Origin: Colwellia psychrerythraea
GTDB lineage: Bacteria > Pseudomonadota > Gammaproteobacteria > Enterobacterales > Alteromonadaceae
DNA length: 64,000 bases
NCBI GenBank assembly: GCA_002163005.1
Contig: MAAF01000120.1
Location: 1 to 64,000, forward strand
Direction: 5' to 3'
The translations under genes and the position numbers were made by a program. The notes under the pieces were generated by a model. It saw only the letters and a list, made by a program, of their open reading frames with translations, was not told the origin of the DNA and did no database searches. The stretch's first letter is position 1; each line of letters begins with the position of its first letter. Of this stretch, positions 35,297-43,869 are shown piece by piece.

Positions 35297-36664
35297 ATGA
35301 CACAATTAAAAAAAGTTGAAAATATGTTTGGCTACAAAGACATGATTTTCTATTGTATTTCCGCCATTTTATTAGTTGAACAAATTGCTATGTCTGCGTC
35401 TGTAGGCCCTTATGCAGTATTTTGGTGGCTAATTACAATAGTCTTTTTCATGTTACCAAACACTATGGTGACGTCAGAGCTTGGAGCTACTTACCCAGAA
35501 CAAGGCGGTATTTATGCTTGGGTTAGAGACGCCTTTGGCGCACGCTGGGGAGCCCGTATCACTTGGTTATATTGGGTCAATATAGCCTTGTGGGTTCCTT
35601 CTGTATTTATTATGTTCTCAGGAATGTTATCGGCTTTATTTTTTCCTGATATGACTTTATGGACTCAGATCTCTATAGCCATTTTTCTTTGCTTTTTACT
35701 TGCGATAACAAGCAGTATGCCATTGCATTATACCAAATGGCTATTGCTTGTGGCGACCCCACTAAAGTTCTTGATCATATTGACCATCGGCATAGCTGGG
35801 ATTAACTATGGGCTAACAAATGGCTTTGCTAATGATTTGAGTTTCTCAGCGGCCATGGCCGATTTGTCGAGCGGTTTGGCATATATTCCCGTTATTGTGT
35901 ACGGTTGTTTAGGGCTTGAGCTGATCATGTCAGAAAGTAAAAAAATTATATCCCCAGAGAAGAATATTCCCAAAGCTATGCTTATATCTGGAGCTATTAC
36001 CGCTTTTCTTTATATTTTTGGTACTGTTGGCATATTGGCTGCGGTTCCAGCGGAAGAAGTTGAAATTGTAAGTATTTTTGCGGTCACGCTAAAAGGGTTA
36101 TTTGGGGGAACTCAAACTGGCGATATGCTAGTTTCTGTACTTGGTGTCATGACTTTATTCACGTTCTTTGCATCCATGATCGCTTGGACATTGGGAGGAA
36201 ATGCAGCTATGGCCGAAGCAGGGCAAGAAAAAGAAATGCCAAGCATATTTGGCATATTAACTAAGAAACACGAGATGCCGATAGGCTCTGCGATCATTTT
36301 ATCGTCAACGTGTGCTCTGATGTTAGTTATTTATGGCTTAATGGCGGAAAATGCAGAAGAACTGTATTGGACGTTATTCTCATTCGGAGCAATAATTTTC
36401 TTAATGCCCTATATTGCGATGCACTGCTCTTTTTTAAAATTACGTCAGCGAGACTCAAGTAAATTTCGCCCATTTCGAGTGCCTGGAGGAGAACTATCAG
36501 CAAAGTTAATAGCTGGCTTGTGTATATTGATATTAATAGTTGCCATTTTACTCTTTTTCTGGGTGCCAGGAGAGCCAATTGACTTAAATTATATAGCACA
36601 AGTGAGTATTGGTTTGTTAGTCACATTGCTATTTGGTGAGATGCTGGCACGCAAAAATAAATAA
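35297..36664 (+). CDS. APC-superfamily amino acid/amine permease
   Basis: A 455-residue inner membrane transporter with about 12 hydrophobic helices and the APC start pattern FGYKDMIFYCISAILL, and then TSELGATYPEQGGIYAWVRDAFG. ATG 35297 has AGGAATG upstream and is preferred over the in-frame ATG at 35288. It lies about 50 nt downstream of the ureohydrolase gene, forming an uptake-plus-hydrolysis pair. The substrate may be agmatine, putrescine or another guanidino/amino compound; this is inferred from the neighbour. Confidence 0.85.
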   Translation: MTQLKKVENMFGYKDMIFYCISAILLVEQIAMSASVGPYAVFWWLITIVFFMLPNTMVTSELGATYPEQGGIYAWVRDAFGARWGARITWLYWVNIALWVPSVFIMFSGMLSALFFPDMTLWTQISIAIFLCFLLAITSSMPLHYTKWLLLVATPLKFLIILTIGIAGINYGLTNGFANDLSFSAAMADLSSGLAYIPVIVYGCLGLELIMSESKKIISPEKNIPKAMLISGAITAFLYIFGTVGILAAVPAEEVEIVSIFAVTLKGLFGGTQTGDMLVSVLGVMTLFTFFASMIAWTLGGNAAMAEAGQEKEMPSIFGILTKKHEMPIGSAIILSSTCALMLVIYGLMAENAEELYWTLFSFGAIIFLMPYIAMHCSFLKLRQRDSSKFRPFRVPGGELSAKLIAGLCILILIVAILLFFWVPGEPIDLNYIAQVSIGLLVTLLFGEMLARKNK

Positions 36665-36851
36665 AATAGGTTGTCCTTCACGAAGTGCTTATTTTTTAAC
36701 TGTTCGGGTTTATTAAACGAGACTTTGCAGTAACGACAGTAATAGAGACTAATAACTAAACCACGGTCTTTAGCTATAAAGAGCGTGGTTTATAAGTTCT
36801 AATAAAACTTTATTATATCGCGGGATAGTTAGGCTTTATCGTTAATCCGGT

Positions 36852-36866
36852 TTATGTGGTCAACTC
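36852..36866 (+). repeat. Putative attachment site copy 4 (right end of the array, original rnpB 3' end)
   Basis: TTATGTGGTCAACTC, followed by GCTAA. The base after the core (G) can pair with C in the 5' P1 strand of rnpB, one pair more than copy 1 allows. It is preceded by TAATCCGGT, resembling rnpB's own ACCCGGC. The sequence after it differs from copies 1-3, as expected for ancestral chromosomal flank. Confidence 0.8.
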
Positions 36867-36880
36867 GCTAATTTTGATAA

Positions 36881-36916
36881 GACCGCTTGTTTTTATATTA
36901 TAAAACAAGCGGTTTT
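36881..36916 (+). terminator. Strong terminator after att copy 4, probably the ancestral rnpB terminator
   Basis: Long stem ACCGCTTGTTTT/AAAACAAGCGGT followed by TTTTCT. It shares the ACCGCTTG/CAAGCGGT base with the element hairpins but is longer and more stable. No gene ends nearby on the plus strand except the permease 217 bp upstream, which fits a stranded rnpB terminator. Confidence 0.75.
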
Positions 36917-37059
36917 CTAAAACTTTTCAAAGTAATAATGTTAACTTCCAATCTTTACCTTTAAGCCCATAAATTCAAGAATAAATTAAGGGTTAGTCAC
37001 GCTATCTCAATATTAATTTTTAACTCATCATTTTAATTCAGACTCTTATTAGCTGTAGC

Positions 37060-38160
37060 TTATCTTTTATCATATGGGCTAATCGAAGATAGCGGCATTT
37101 TTTGCTGACTAAATACATTACCATCCACATCTTTTAAGTTCAGCGTTATTTGAGGATCGACTTGCTGCCAATCAATGAGTAACTCACCGTAATTTACTTT
37201 ATTAATAAAATTCCCAATACGATGTTTGTTAGGGCTTACTTCTTTCCACTCCTCTGTTAAACCTGAACTCGTCACTTCCCATAAGGGGTAATCTAGGTTG
37301 TTTGTTACCTTAGACATTTCTCCCCAATGGGTATCACCACTAATGATTATTACGCCATTGACCTGATACTTTTTGATTAAAGTAAAAAGGCGCTCTCTGT
37401 CATGAGGAAAATTTGCCCAAGACTCCCAACCGGTGAATTCAGGTAGTAACTGTAAACTTGAAGCAATGATTTTAATTTTCGATGGCTTCTGTAATTCTGC
37501 TTCTAACCATTGCCACTGGCTTTCACCTAACATTGAGGCATTTTTTGCTAAATTAGGACTATAAGGCCCCATATTTTTAGGCTTTCGTTTTGTTTGATAA
37601 TTAAGCCTGCCGACATGGGTCAGTTCATCTCTGTTCCAACGTAAATCAGGTAAGATAACATGCACTTTATTTTGTTCTTTACCGTACATATAAGCAGTAT
37701 AAATACCATTTTTTTGGGTATATCTGGCTGAATTATGTGGTTCTTTCCAAAAGTCTAACATCAGCTTTCTTGATTGTTCTTTTTGCGGATATTCTGTGCC
37801 CGCATCATTTTCGCCAAAATCATGATCATCCCAAATGGCGATCGTTGGTGTGGCTAAACGCAGTGCTTTTATGTCTGGATTATTGCCTAGCCGTTGATAT
37901 TTGTCGGCCATGTCTTGCATGTTTTTTGTGTCACCATAAATATTATCACCCAGAAAAATGAATAAATTAGCGTCCTCTTTATTAATAGATTTTAAAATAG
38001 GCATAGCTTTATCTTGATGCGAACATGAACCAAAAAGTATTTTTTGCGGTGATTTTGCCAGTTGAGGTAACTGTGAAAATTGGTTTGATTGAGTAGCTTG
38101 AGCGGTTATGAATAGGCTAAAGCTGGCCATACAAAGTAGAGCGAATGATGAAGGTTTCAT
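37060..38160 (-). CDS. PhoD-like alkaline phosphatase/phosphodiesterase
   Basis: A 366-residue secreted metallophosphatase related to PhoD. A signal peptide (MKPSSFALLCMASFSLFITAQA) is followed by FGSCSHQDKA. The metal-site motifs are FIFLGDNIYGD, IWDDHDFGENDAG and VIIISGDTHWGEM. It is shorter than Bacillus PhoD and matches the compact bacterial PhoD-like group. The ATG shares a base with the stop of the upstream phosphodiesterase gene, so they are coupled. It would release phosphate from phosphodiesters in the periplasm. Confidence 0.88.
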   Translation of the reverse strand: MKPSSFALLCMASFSLFITAQATQSNQFSQLPQLAKSPQKILFGSCSHQDKAMPILKSINKEDANLFIFLGDNIYGDTKNMQDMADKYQRLGNNPDIKALRLATPTIAIWDDHDFGENDAGTEYPQKEQSRKLMLDFWKEPHNSARYTQKNGIYTAYMYGKEQNKVHVILPDLRWNRDELTHVGRLNYQTKRKPKNMGPYSPNLAKNASMLGESQWQWLEAELQKPSKIKIIASSLQLLPEFTGWESWANFPHDRERLFTLIKKYQVNGVIIISGDTHWGEMSKVTNNLDYPLWEVTSSGLTEEWKEVSPNKHRIGNFINKVNYGELLIDWQQVDPQITLNLKDVDGNVFSQQKMPLSSISPYDKR

Positions 38161-39335
38161 TAAAATATTTCCTTAATAACTGAGCCTGCTTTTGGATTAA
38201 ATGCTTTAGGATCTTCACCTAACAAAGTTAGTGCGGTAGCGGCAATTTGTTTTTGCTTAACTTCTTGTGTGGTTTTTATTTCGCCTCGTGCATTCACGCC
38301 CGGGCCCATGGCAGCAAACCAAATATTTTCTGATCCCCTAATGCCATTTGGGAACGCTTTGAGGTTTTTCATATAATCTTGTACCGCTAATTTTGAGGCA
38401 TGGTGTTGCCAATCGTCGGCATTACTACCTCGGCCATGATCAGTAGTGATCATTAAGACGGTATTATCTTGATAACCTGGAGTTGTTTGCAGGGTCTGCC
38501 ATAAGTCAGCGATAAATTGATCGGTTTGATGGGCAGAGTTTAAGTAACTATCGTAATGGCCATCGTGTGCAAAGTCATCCGTTTCGCCCAACGAAATTAT
38601 CATAACTTTCGGTTTAACCGTTAATAAATAGTCTTTAGCGTAACGATAAGTGAAGCTATCTAAGCGAACATTATGCCAAGGGCTTGGAATTTCTTTTTGT
38701 AAATCATTTAATAATTTTGCTTGATCAGACAAAGCATAACCTTCGGCGGAATCAAATCCTGCGTTAATATAAAGCTGGCTACGCTCTTTATTTAAAATAT
38801 AAGGAAATACGTCCCAACTGCCAAATGCCGCAAGTTTGTGTTGATAGTTACCTTTATTGTTAAGCCATTCTAAAAAAGACATTTGTGGGTTTAATTTTTT
38901 TTTATTGCTATTGATTGAGTGATCAACCACACCAGTGAAAATTTCACTGTAACCGGGGTAGGAGAAGTGCCATGGGTTAGCAATTGACATGTTTGAGCCT
39001 ATATTTCGATTGCCAATTACCATGCCTTTTTTTACCACGGTATTCCAAAAAAAGGGCATCAATAATTGTCGACGTTTTTCTTCACTGTCATGCCAAAACT
39101 TTTCCTGAACGTGATGACCTTCTCGGACAAATTTTTCATTATTGAGTAAAGAAGGGTCTGCGCCAGAAAATAACTCCTGCCAACGAAGCCCATCAATAGT
39201 AACTAAAACTAAATTCGTTCCAGTTGTTGAAATGTTAGTTGCTGAATTATCTGTTTCTGAAGTATCTGCTGCTGCATTAACGTGAATACTAAAGCAGCTT
39301 AGCAATAATATGGTTGAATAAAAAAACTTTAACAT
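38160..39335 (-). CDS. Secreted alkaline-phosphatase-superfamily phosphodiesterase
   Basis: A 391-residue exported protein of the type I phosphodiesterase/nucleotide pyrophosphatase group. ATG 39335 gives a clean signal peptide (MLKFFYSTILLLSCFSIHVNA); upstream frame to 39386 overlaps a repeat and adds no feature. Motifs are LVTIDGLRWQELFSG (first metal Asp), SYPGYSEIFTG (nucleophile region), ETDDFAHDGHYDSY and ITTDHGRGSN. It is the middle gene of the minus-strand TonB receptor - phosphodiesterase - PhoD cluster and probably feeds phosphate scavenging. Confidence 0.82.
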   Translation of the reverse strand: MLKFFYSTILLLSCFSIHVNAAADTSETDNSATNISTTGTNLVLVTIDGLRWQELFSGADPSLLNNEKFVREGHHVQEKFWHDSEEKRRQLLMPFFWNTVVKKGMVIGNRNIGSNMSIANPWHFSYPGYSEIFTGVVDHSINSNKKKLNPQMSFLEWLNNKGNYQHKLAAFGSWDVFPYILNKERSQLYINAGFDSAEGYALSDQAKLLNDLQKEIPSPWHNVRLDSFTYRYAKDYLLTVKPKVMIISLGETDDFAHDGHYDSYLNSAHQTDQFIADLWQTLQTTPGYQDNTVLMITTDHGRGSNADDWQHHASKLAVQDYMKNLKAFPNGIRGSENIWFAAMGPGVNARGEIKTTQEVKQKQIAATALTLLGEDPKAFNPKAGSVIKEIF

Positions 39336-39379
39336 GTGTCGATCCGTTATTGATTGATTTAAATGAAAGAAGCCAAGTA

Positions 39380-39434
39380 ATACCAATTCCTTTTAATTCT
39401 CGCTGAGTGGGGAATAACTTAATGGACTTGGTAT
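39380..39434. mobile_element. 55-bp internal-deletion derivative of the MITE
   Basis: Starts ATACCAATTCC and ends GGACTTGGTAT, the terminal repeats of the copy at 53013. The interior TTTTAATTCTCGCTGAGTGG corresponds to the right end of the full copies, and the rest is deleted. It lies between the receptor and phosphodiesterase genes. Confidence 0.75.
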
Positions 39435-39475
39435 AATACCTACTTGGCTTTGTTATCAATGTTGTCTATTACGCT

Positions 39476-41764
39476 TTAAAAACTGGCAGTAAACGTCATT
39501 GAAGCCGTTCTAGGCGCACCGATAAAGAAGGTTGTGCCATTACCGGTTCCCGTTGATAAATAACTTTCATCGGTGATATTAGTTATAACAAAGGCGATAT
39601 CAATTGATGAAATAGTATGTCCGCTGAAGGGGACAAAGTAACCCGCATTGAAATCAAAAGTGGTATAAGACGGCGCATCACCACGTTCTCCGGTATATTT
39701 ACCTGAGGCACCAACGCGGAAATCACCTTTAGTATAATCAGTTGATAAAACAAACATATCATCAACTGAATCTACGACTTTATCACCTGCAGTAAAACCT
39801 GGGGCGTCGCCAACATAACGTGAATCATTATTGGTATAAGATGAGTATAAGTTCCACTGCTCATTTAAGCGGTAGTTTACGCTGAGTTCAAAACCATCGG
39901 ACTCAATACCACCGACATTGAGGTAAGAGCCATTGGTACCGATACTGTAGTCAATGCCATCCGTATCGCTGCCAGGGGCAATGAAAGTAATTCTATTTTC
40001 AAAATCAATGGTGTAATAAGTAGCAGAAAAACTAATATCTTCAGTGTTATAACGTAAGCCTAAATCAATATTCTCTGCAGTTTCTGGTTCAATATCTTCA
40101 AGCGTTGAAGCATCACGTTCTAACACACCGTCTTTAATGGCTGAGAAGTTTTCACTGTAACCGGCAAATAATTCAATGTTACTGTTTAATTGGTAAATGG
40201 CACCGGTACTGAAGAGCACATCTGAGTCACTGTTAACTTTACCCGTTTGCTGGCCTGAAAAATTATCGACTTTTTCAATATCTACTAAGTACTTTTGTAC
40301 ACCGAGATTAAGTGAAAGATCGCCAAAATCTAGCGTGTCTTGTAGATAAAATTTTAACGTGTCGGTTTGAAATTCATTACTATATTGTGTCCAGTAAGGT
40401 GTTGAATCAAAGTGATGATAAACACGCGCATCAACAACTTTATGCCAGTCTCTTGATTCATTTCGCTCATTTGATTCTGCCCATAAACCAAATTGAATGT
40501 CGTTCATTGCAATAGACCATTGTGCGTTTGCAGTTAAACCAACACGATCTTTTTCATAATGAGTATGACGATATGACATGACTGGCACTGCGCTGTCACT
40601 ATAACAGGCAGGGTGTAAACCTGGGCCAGAGTCCCATGGCCAAGTAAAGCTTTGCTCACAACCTGCAGCGGGCGCTAATGGAGTGCCATTTTGATCGGTA
40701 AAGCCATAAGTAGACCCTATTGAGCCACCTTCGTTGGTAGGGTTACCTTCACTATCAACCGCAGAGACTAAATAAGGCGGGATCCAATCACCTCGACCTT
40801 TATTTTTATGAAAGTAGGGTGTGATTTGAAAAGAAACATTGTCAGATAGCTGATAATCAAACTTCACATAACCTAAAGTATTTTCACGTAATGTTGACCA
40901 ACCCTCGGCAAACATTTGATCAAGGTGAGGAGTACCTGTCCAGTTCCACGTTAATTGATCCCAATCAGGCGTTTGATTGAACTGCTCTAAGCTAACTGAA
41001 TTGTAATTGTCTTCATCGGCATCATCATAAGATAAACGGCCAGTAATACTTAAGTTACCTAGTTCAGTAATGAACTTAACTTCAGCGTGTTCTCTTTGCA
41101 TGCCACCGTTTGAACCTTCACCAACCCATCGACTCGTTGAGGTTGATGAATAGCTCATGTAAGCGTAGGTATTATCAAAAATTCGTCCCGTGTCATGGCG
41201 GATGAAATAACGTGAGGCATCATGATCACCATCGGTATAGGCCAAGGTTGTTGTTTCTTCAAAAGCAGGATCAGAACTCACAAAATTAAAGGTTCCCCCC
41301 AGCGCTTCTAATGATGCTGATGAAATATCAGAAGTACCTTGTGATACTTCAATGGTACGCATGTTTTCACTGTCTAAATAGCGGTTCGCTTTAGCGCCAC
41401 CGCCATAGTTAGAACCACCATTTGGGATACCATCAATTGTCATCCCTAACTGTTGCTGATTACCATCAATAGTAAAGCCGCGCATCGTAATAGAGGTTGA
41501 CCAATCATCACCACCAAACGCATCACCCTCATTGATACTAATACCAGGCAAGTTGTCCATCACAGCAAGTATGCTGCTAGCAGGTGATTGTTGTTTTATC
41601 ATTGATGATTCAATCACATGATTGGCATGAGATAACTTTTTAGCCACGACTAAAACTTCTTCCATAGTATTTTCGTTTTCTTGGTAGTCAGCTGCTGCGA
41701 CAGGTAACGACAATGCTGAAGCAATTGCTAAAGCGATAAGATTTTTTGAACATTGAATAGTCAT
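39476..41764 (-). CDS. TonB-dependent outer membrane receptor
   Basis: A 762-residue outer membrane barrel with a plug. The signal peptide (LIALAIASALSLPVAA) is followed by the TonB-box-like EEVLVVAKK. The plug domain is about residues 40-160 (DNLPGISINEGDAFGGDDWS, TMRGFTIDGNQQQLGMTIDG). The barrel ends with aromatic-terminated RTASMTFTASF. Adjacent phosphatases and a Pho-box-like site upstream suggest it imports a phosphorylated compound or phosphate-bearing polymer fragment. The substrate is unknown. Confidence 0.9.
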   Translation of the reverse strand: MTIQCSKNLIALAIASALSLPVAAADYQENENTMEEVLVVAKKLSHANHVIESSMIKQQSPASSILAVMDNLPGISINEGDAFGGDDWSTSITMRGFTIDGNQQQLGMTIDGIPNGGSNYGGGAKANRYLDSENMRTIEVSQGTSDISSASLEALGGTFNFVSSDPAFEETTTLAYTDGDHDASRYFIRHDTGRIFDNTYAYMSYSSTSTSRWVGEGSNGGMQREHAEVKFITELGNLSITGRLSYDDADEDNYNSVSLEQFNQTPDWDQLTWNWTGTPHLDQMFAEGWSTLRENTLGYVKFDYQLSDNVSFQITPYFHKNKGRGDWIPPYLVSAVDSEGNPTNEGGSIGSTYGFTDQNGTPLAPAAGCEQSFTWPWDSGPGLHPACYSDSAVPVMSYRHTHYEKDRVGLTANAQWSIAMNDIQFGLWAESNERNESRDWHKVVDARVYHHFDSTPYWTQYSNEFQTDTLKFYLQDTLDFGDLSLNLGVQKYLVDIEKVDNFSGQQTGKVNSDSDVLFSTGAIYQLNSNIELFAGYSENFSAIKDGVLERDASTLEDIEPETAENIDLGLRYNTEDISFSATYYTIDFENRITFIAPGSDTDGIDYSIGTNGSYLNVGGIESDGFELSVNYRLNEQWNLYSSYTNNDSRYVGDAPGFTAGDKVVDSVDDMFVLSTDYTKGDFRVGASGKYTGERGDAPSYTTFDFNAGYFVPFSGHTISSIDIAFVITNITDESYLSTGTGNGTTFFIGAPRTASMTFTASF

Positions 41765-41821
41765 ATATCCCCTAGATAAAATGTTTATTGTTTTGATTGC
41801 GGGGAAGTATGCTGAATGTTT

Positions 41822-41839
41822 ATGACAGATTTCTGACTA
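41822..41839 (-). promoter_or_regulatory. Pho-box-like PhoB binding site upstream of the receptor gene
   Basis: On the minus strand TAGTCAGAAATCTGTCAT matches the E. coli Pho box (CTGTCATAAATCTGTCAC pattern) at 15 of 18 positions, and its second heptamer is perfect. It lies 58 bp upstream of the receptor ATG. This would place the receptor-phosphodiesterase-PhoD operon under phosphate-starvation control. Confidence 0.65.
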
Positions 41840-42030
41840 AATAATGACCGTTTAACGAATGAATTGTGACAGATTGCTTAAATGACTGATTTGTTAAATT
41901 GAGATATGTATAGTTGGTACCAATCAAGATGCATGTTTCAGAGTACACTTTGAATGGTAAAGTAAATGAATATTTACTTGAGATTTTAAATCGCCATAAT
42001 GTCTATCTTATTATTGTCATATAGTGTGTT

Positions 42031-42105
42031 TATACTCATGACACTTTAATCTATTACGCTAGATTTATACCCGTGACACTTTAATCTATTACGCTAGATT
42101 TATAC
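42031..42105 (+). repeat. 35-bp tandem repeat upstream of the alkaline phosphatase gene
   Basis: Two nearly identical 35-bp units beginning TATAC at 42031 and 42066 (CTCATGACACTTTAATC in the first, CCCGTGACACTTTAATC in the second), with the start of a third at 42101. It runs directly into the Shine-Dalgarno GGAG of the phosphatase gene. It could be an operator array or slippage product. Confidence 0.75.
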
Positions 42106-42117
42106 TGGAGAAACTCT

Positions 42118-43785
42118 TTGTTTAAAAAAAAAGTCCTTGCGCTCACTATCGCCTCTTTAAGCTTAATTGGGTGTAGTAACAATAATATTGAAATCAAGCC
42201 GGAAAAAATGGCTCATGTCGGTAAAGTGACTAATCTCAGTAAAGTTACTAATGTCATTTTAATGATTGGTGACGGTATGGGCGCTCCACAAGTGGGTTTG
42301 TTAGAGGAATATGCCCGAAGAGCAAAATACTCCACCTATAATAATAAAGGTAATAAAACCGCATTAACCAAATTAGCCGAGGCGGGCCAAGTAGGGTTGT
42401 CCTTAACGGCACCTTATGGTCAATACGGCAGCCTAGTTGTCGATTCAGCTTGCTCTGCGACTCAATTGGCAACAGGGTTGGCTGCTGGATCTGAAATGAT
42501 AGGTTTAGATGAGAACGGCAACAGAGTACAAACTATTTTAGAAAAAGCGAAAGCGCAAGGCAAAGCAACTGGTTTAGTTTCAGACACTCGTATCACTCAT
42601 GCAACGCCAGCCGCTTTTGCTGCACATCAAGCACATCGCTCATTGGAAAATGAAATAGCTGAAGAGCTTATTGAGTCAGGTAGTGTTGATGTTCTACTTT
42701 CTGGTGGAGCAAGGCACTTTTTACCTAGCGATATCAAAACAGATAGTCGTGCCCAACAGCTGATGACGGATTTAGGTGCCACAGAAACACTTTATAAATC
42801 TTCAAAACGTAAAGATAAACGTAATCTTATTATTGAGGCAAAAAACCAATACGGCTATGAACTTGCTTTTAACCAGCAGCAATTAGGCCATATTGAAGGT
42901 GGAAAAGTGCTTGGTTTGTTTGCTAATTCGGCTATGGAAAATGGTATTGCTTATAGTGCTTGTAAAAAAGCCTCCAACTGTTCACAGCCCTCATTACGTG
43001 AAATGACATTGTCTGCATTAGAAATATTATCGCAAAGTGAAAAAGGCTTTTTTCTGATGATTGAAGGGGGACAAATTGATTGGGCGGGACATATTAATGA
43101 TGCAGGCTGGATGTTACACGAGCTCTTAAAGTTTGATGAAGCCGTTAACGCCGTTTATGAATGGGTTAAAGATCGCGATGATACCTTAGTCGTGGTAACG
43201 GCTGATCATGAAACGGGTGGTTTCGGATTTAGCTATTCACGTAAGGACGTACCAAGCGCTAAAACCTTAACAGGCAATGGCATGGCTGGTAGACAGTACA
43301 AGCCTAACTTCAATTTTGGCTCCTTAGATAACCTTGATCGTCTTTATCAACAAAAACGAACTTTTTACGACATGATGAGCCAAGTGAGTAATGATAATTC
43401 ATTGAGTAATACTAAAGCTGAGCAGTGGTTTGAGGTTATTAATCAATATAGTGATTTTAAAGTGACGCTAGCACAAGCATTATCAATTACCAAACGTGAA
43501 CATAATGAATACCAACAAGAAAATCACACTTATTTATCAGCAAATGAATTTCCTAAAGTGAACGACTTTAAAGAATTTTATGTTTATGGCGATGACGTTC
43601 ATGGCAACTTGATCGGCAGGGCTTTATCCGCAGAACAGAATGTTGTTTGGGGTACGGGCACGCATACGGCGAGTCCTGTGCCTGTTTATGTTTTTGGCCC
43701 AGAAAGTCTCGCCAAACAATTTTCAACGATGCAACATCACACTGAAATTGCTCAAAAAATGATGAAAGCGTTATTTGATGATTAA
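42118..43785 (+). CDS. phoA: Alkaline phosphatase (PhoA-type), lipoprotein
   Basis: A 555-residue Zn/Mg phosphomonoesterase. Translation starts at TTG 42118, with GGAG eight bases upstream; no ATG fits. The lipobox LIGC in ALTIASLSLIGCSN implies membrane anchoring. Motifs are ILMIGDGMGAPQVG (metal Asp), VDSACSATQLATG (nucleophile Ser), GGQIDWAGHIND, TADHETGGFGFSY and GTGTHTASPVPVYVFGP. It is divergent from the receptor operon and probably part of the same phosphate-starvation response. Confidence 0.9.
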   Translation: MFKKKVLALTIASLSLIGCSNNNIEIKPEKMAHVGKVTNLSKVTNVILMIGDGMGAPQVGLLEEYARRAKYSTYNNKGNKTALTKLAEAGQVGLSLTAPYGQYGSLVVDSACSATQLATGLAAGSEMIGLDENGNRVQTILEKAKAQGKATGLVSDTRITHATPAAFAAHQAHRSLENEIAEELIESGSVDVLLSGGARHFLPSDIKTDSRAQQLMTDLGATETLYKSSKRKDKRNLIIEAKNQYGYELAFNQQQLGHIEGGKVLGLFANSAMENGIAYSACKKASNCSQPSLREMTLSALEILSQSEKGFFLMIEGGQIDWAGHINDAGWMLHELLKFDEAVNAVYEWVKDRDDTLVVVTADHETGGFGFSYSRKDVPSAKTLTGNGMAGRQYKPNFNFGSLDNLDRLYQQKRTFYDMMSQVSNDNSLSNTKAEQWFEVINQYSDFKVTLAQALSITKREHNEYQQENHTYLSANEFPKVNDFKEFYVYGDDVHGNLIGRALSAEQNVVWGTGTHTASPVPVYVFGPESLAKQFSTMQHHTEIAQKMMKALFDD

Positions 43786-43798
43786 CGCAGTTGTTTAT

Positions 43799-43833
43799 AA
43801 AAAATCCTATCCAGCTATGTAGCGGATTTTTTT
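43799..43833. terminator. Terminator between phoA and the histidine kinase gene
   Basis: AAAATCC/GGATTTT stem with a 16-base loop region and a T-run (TTTTTTT), situated between the convergent genes. Confidence 0.75.
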
Positions 43834-43869
43834 GGAAAAAGTCTTTATCGATGAACCATGAGATTAATA

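Noticed and set aside
42014-42031. Second Pho box before the alkaline phosphatase gene (TTGTCATATAGTGTGTTT)
   Set aside because: Only the first heptamer resembles the consensus; the second half does not, so I do not list it as a site.
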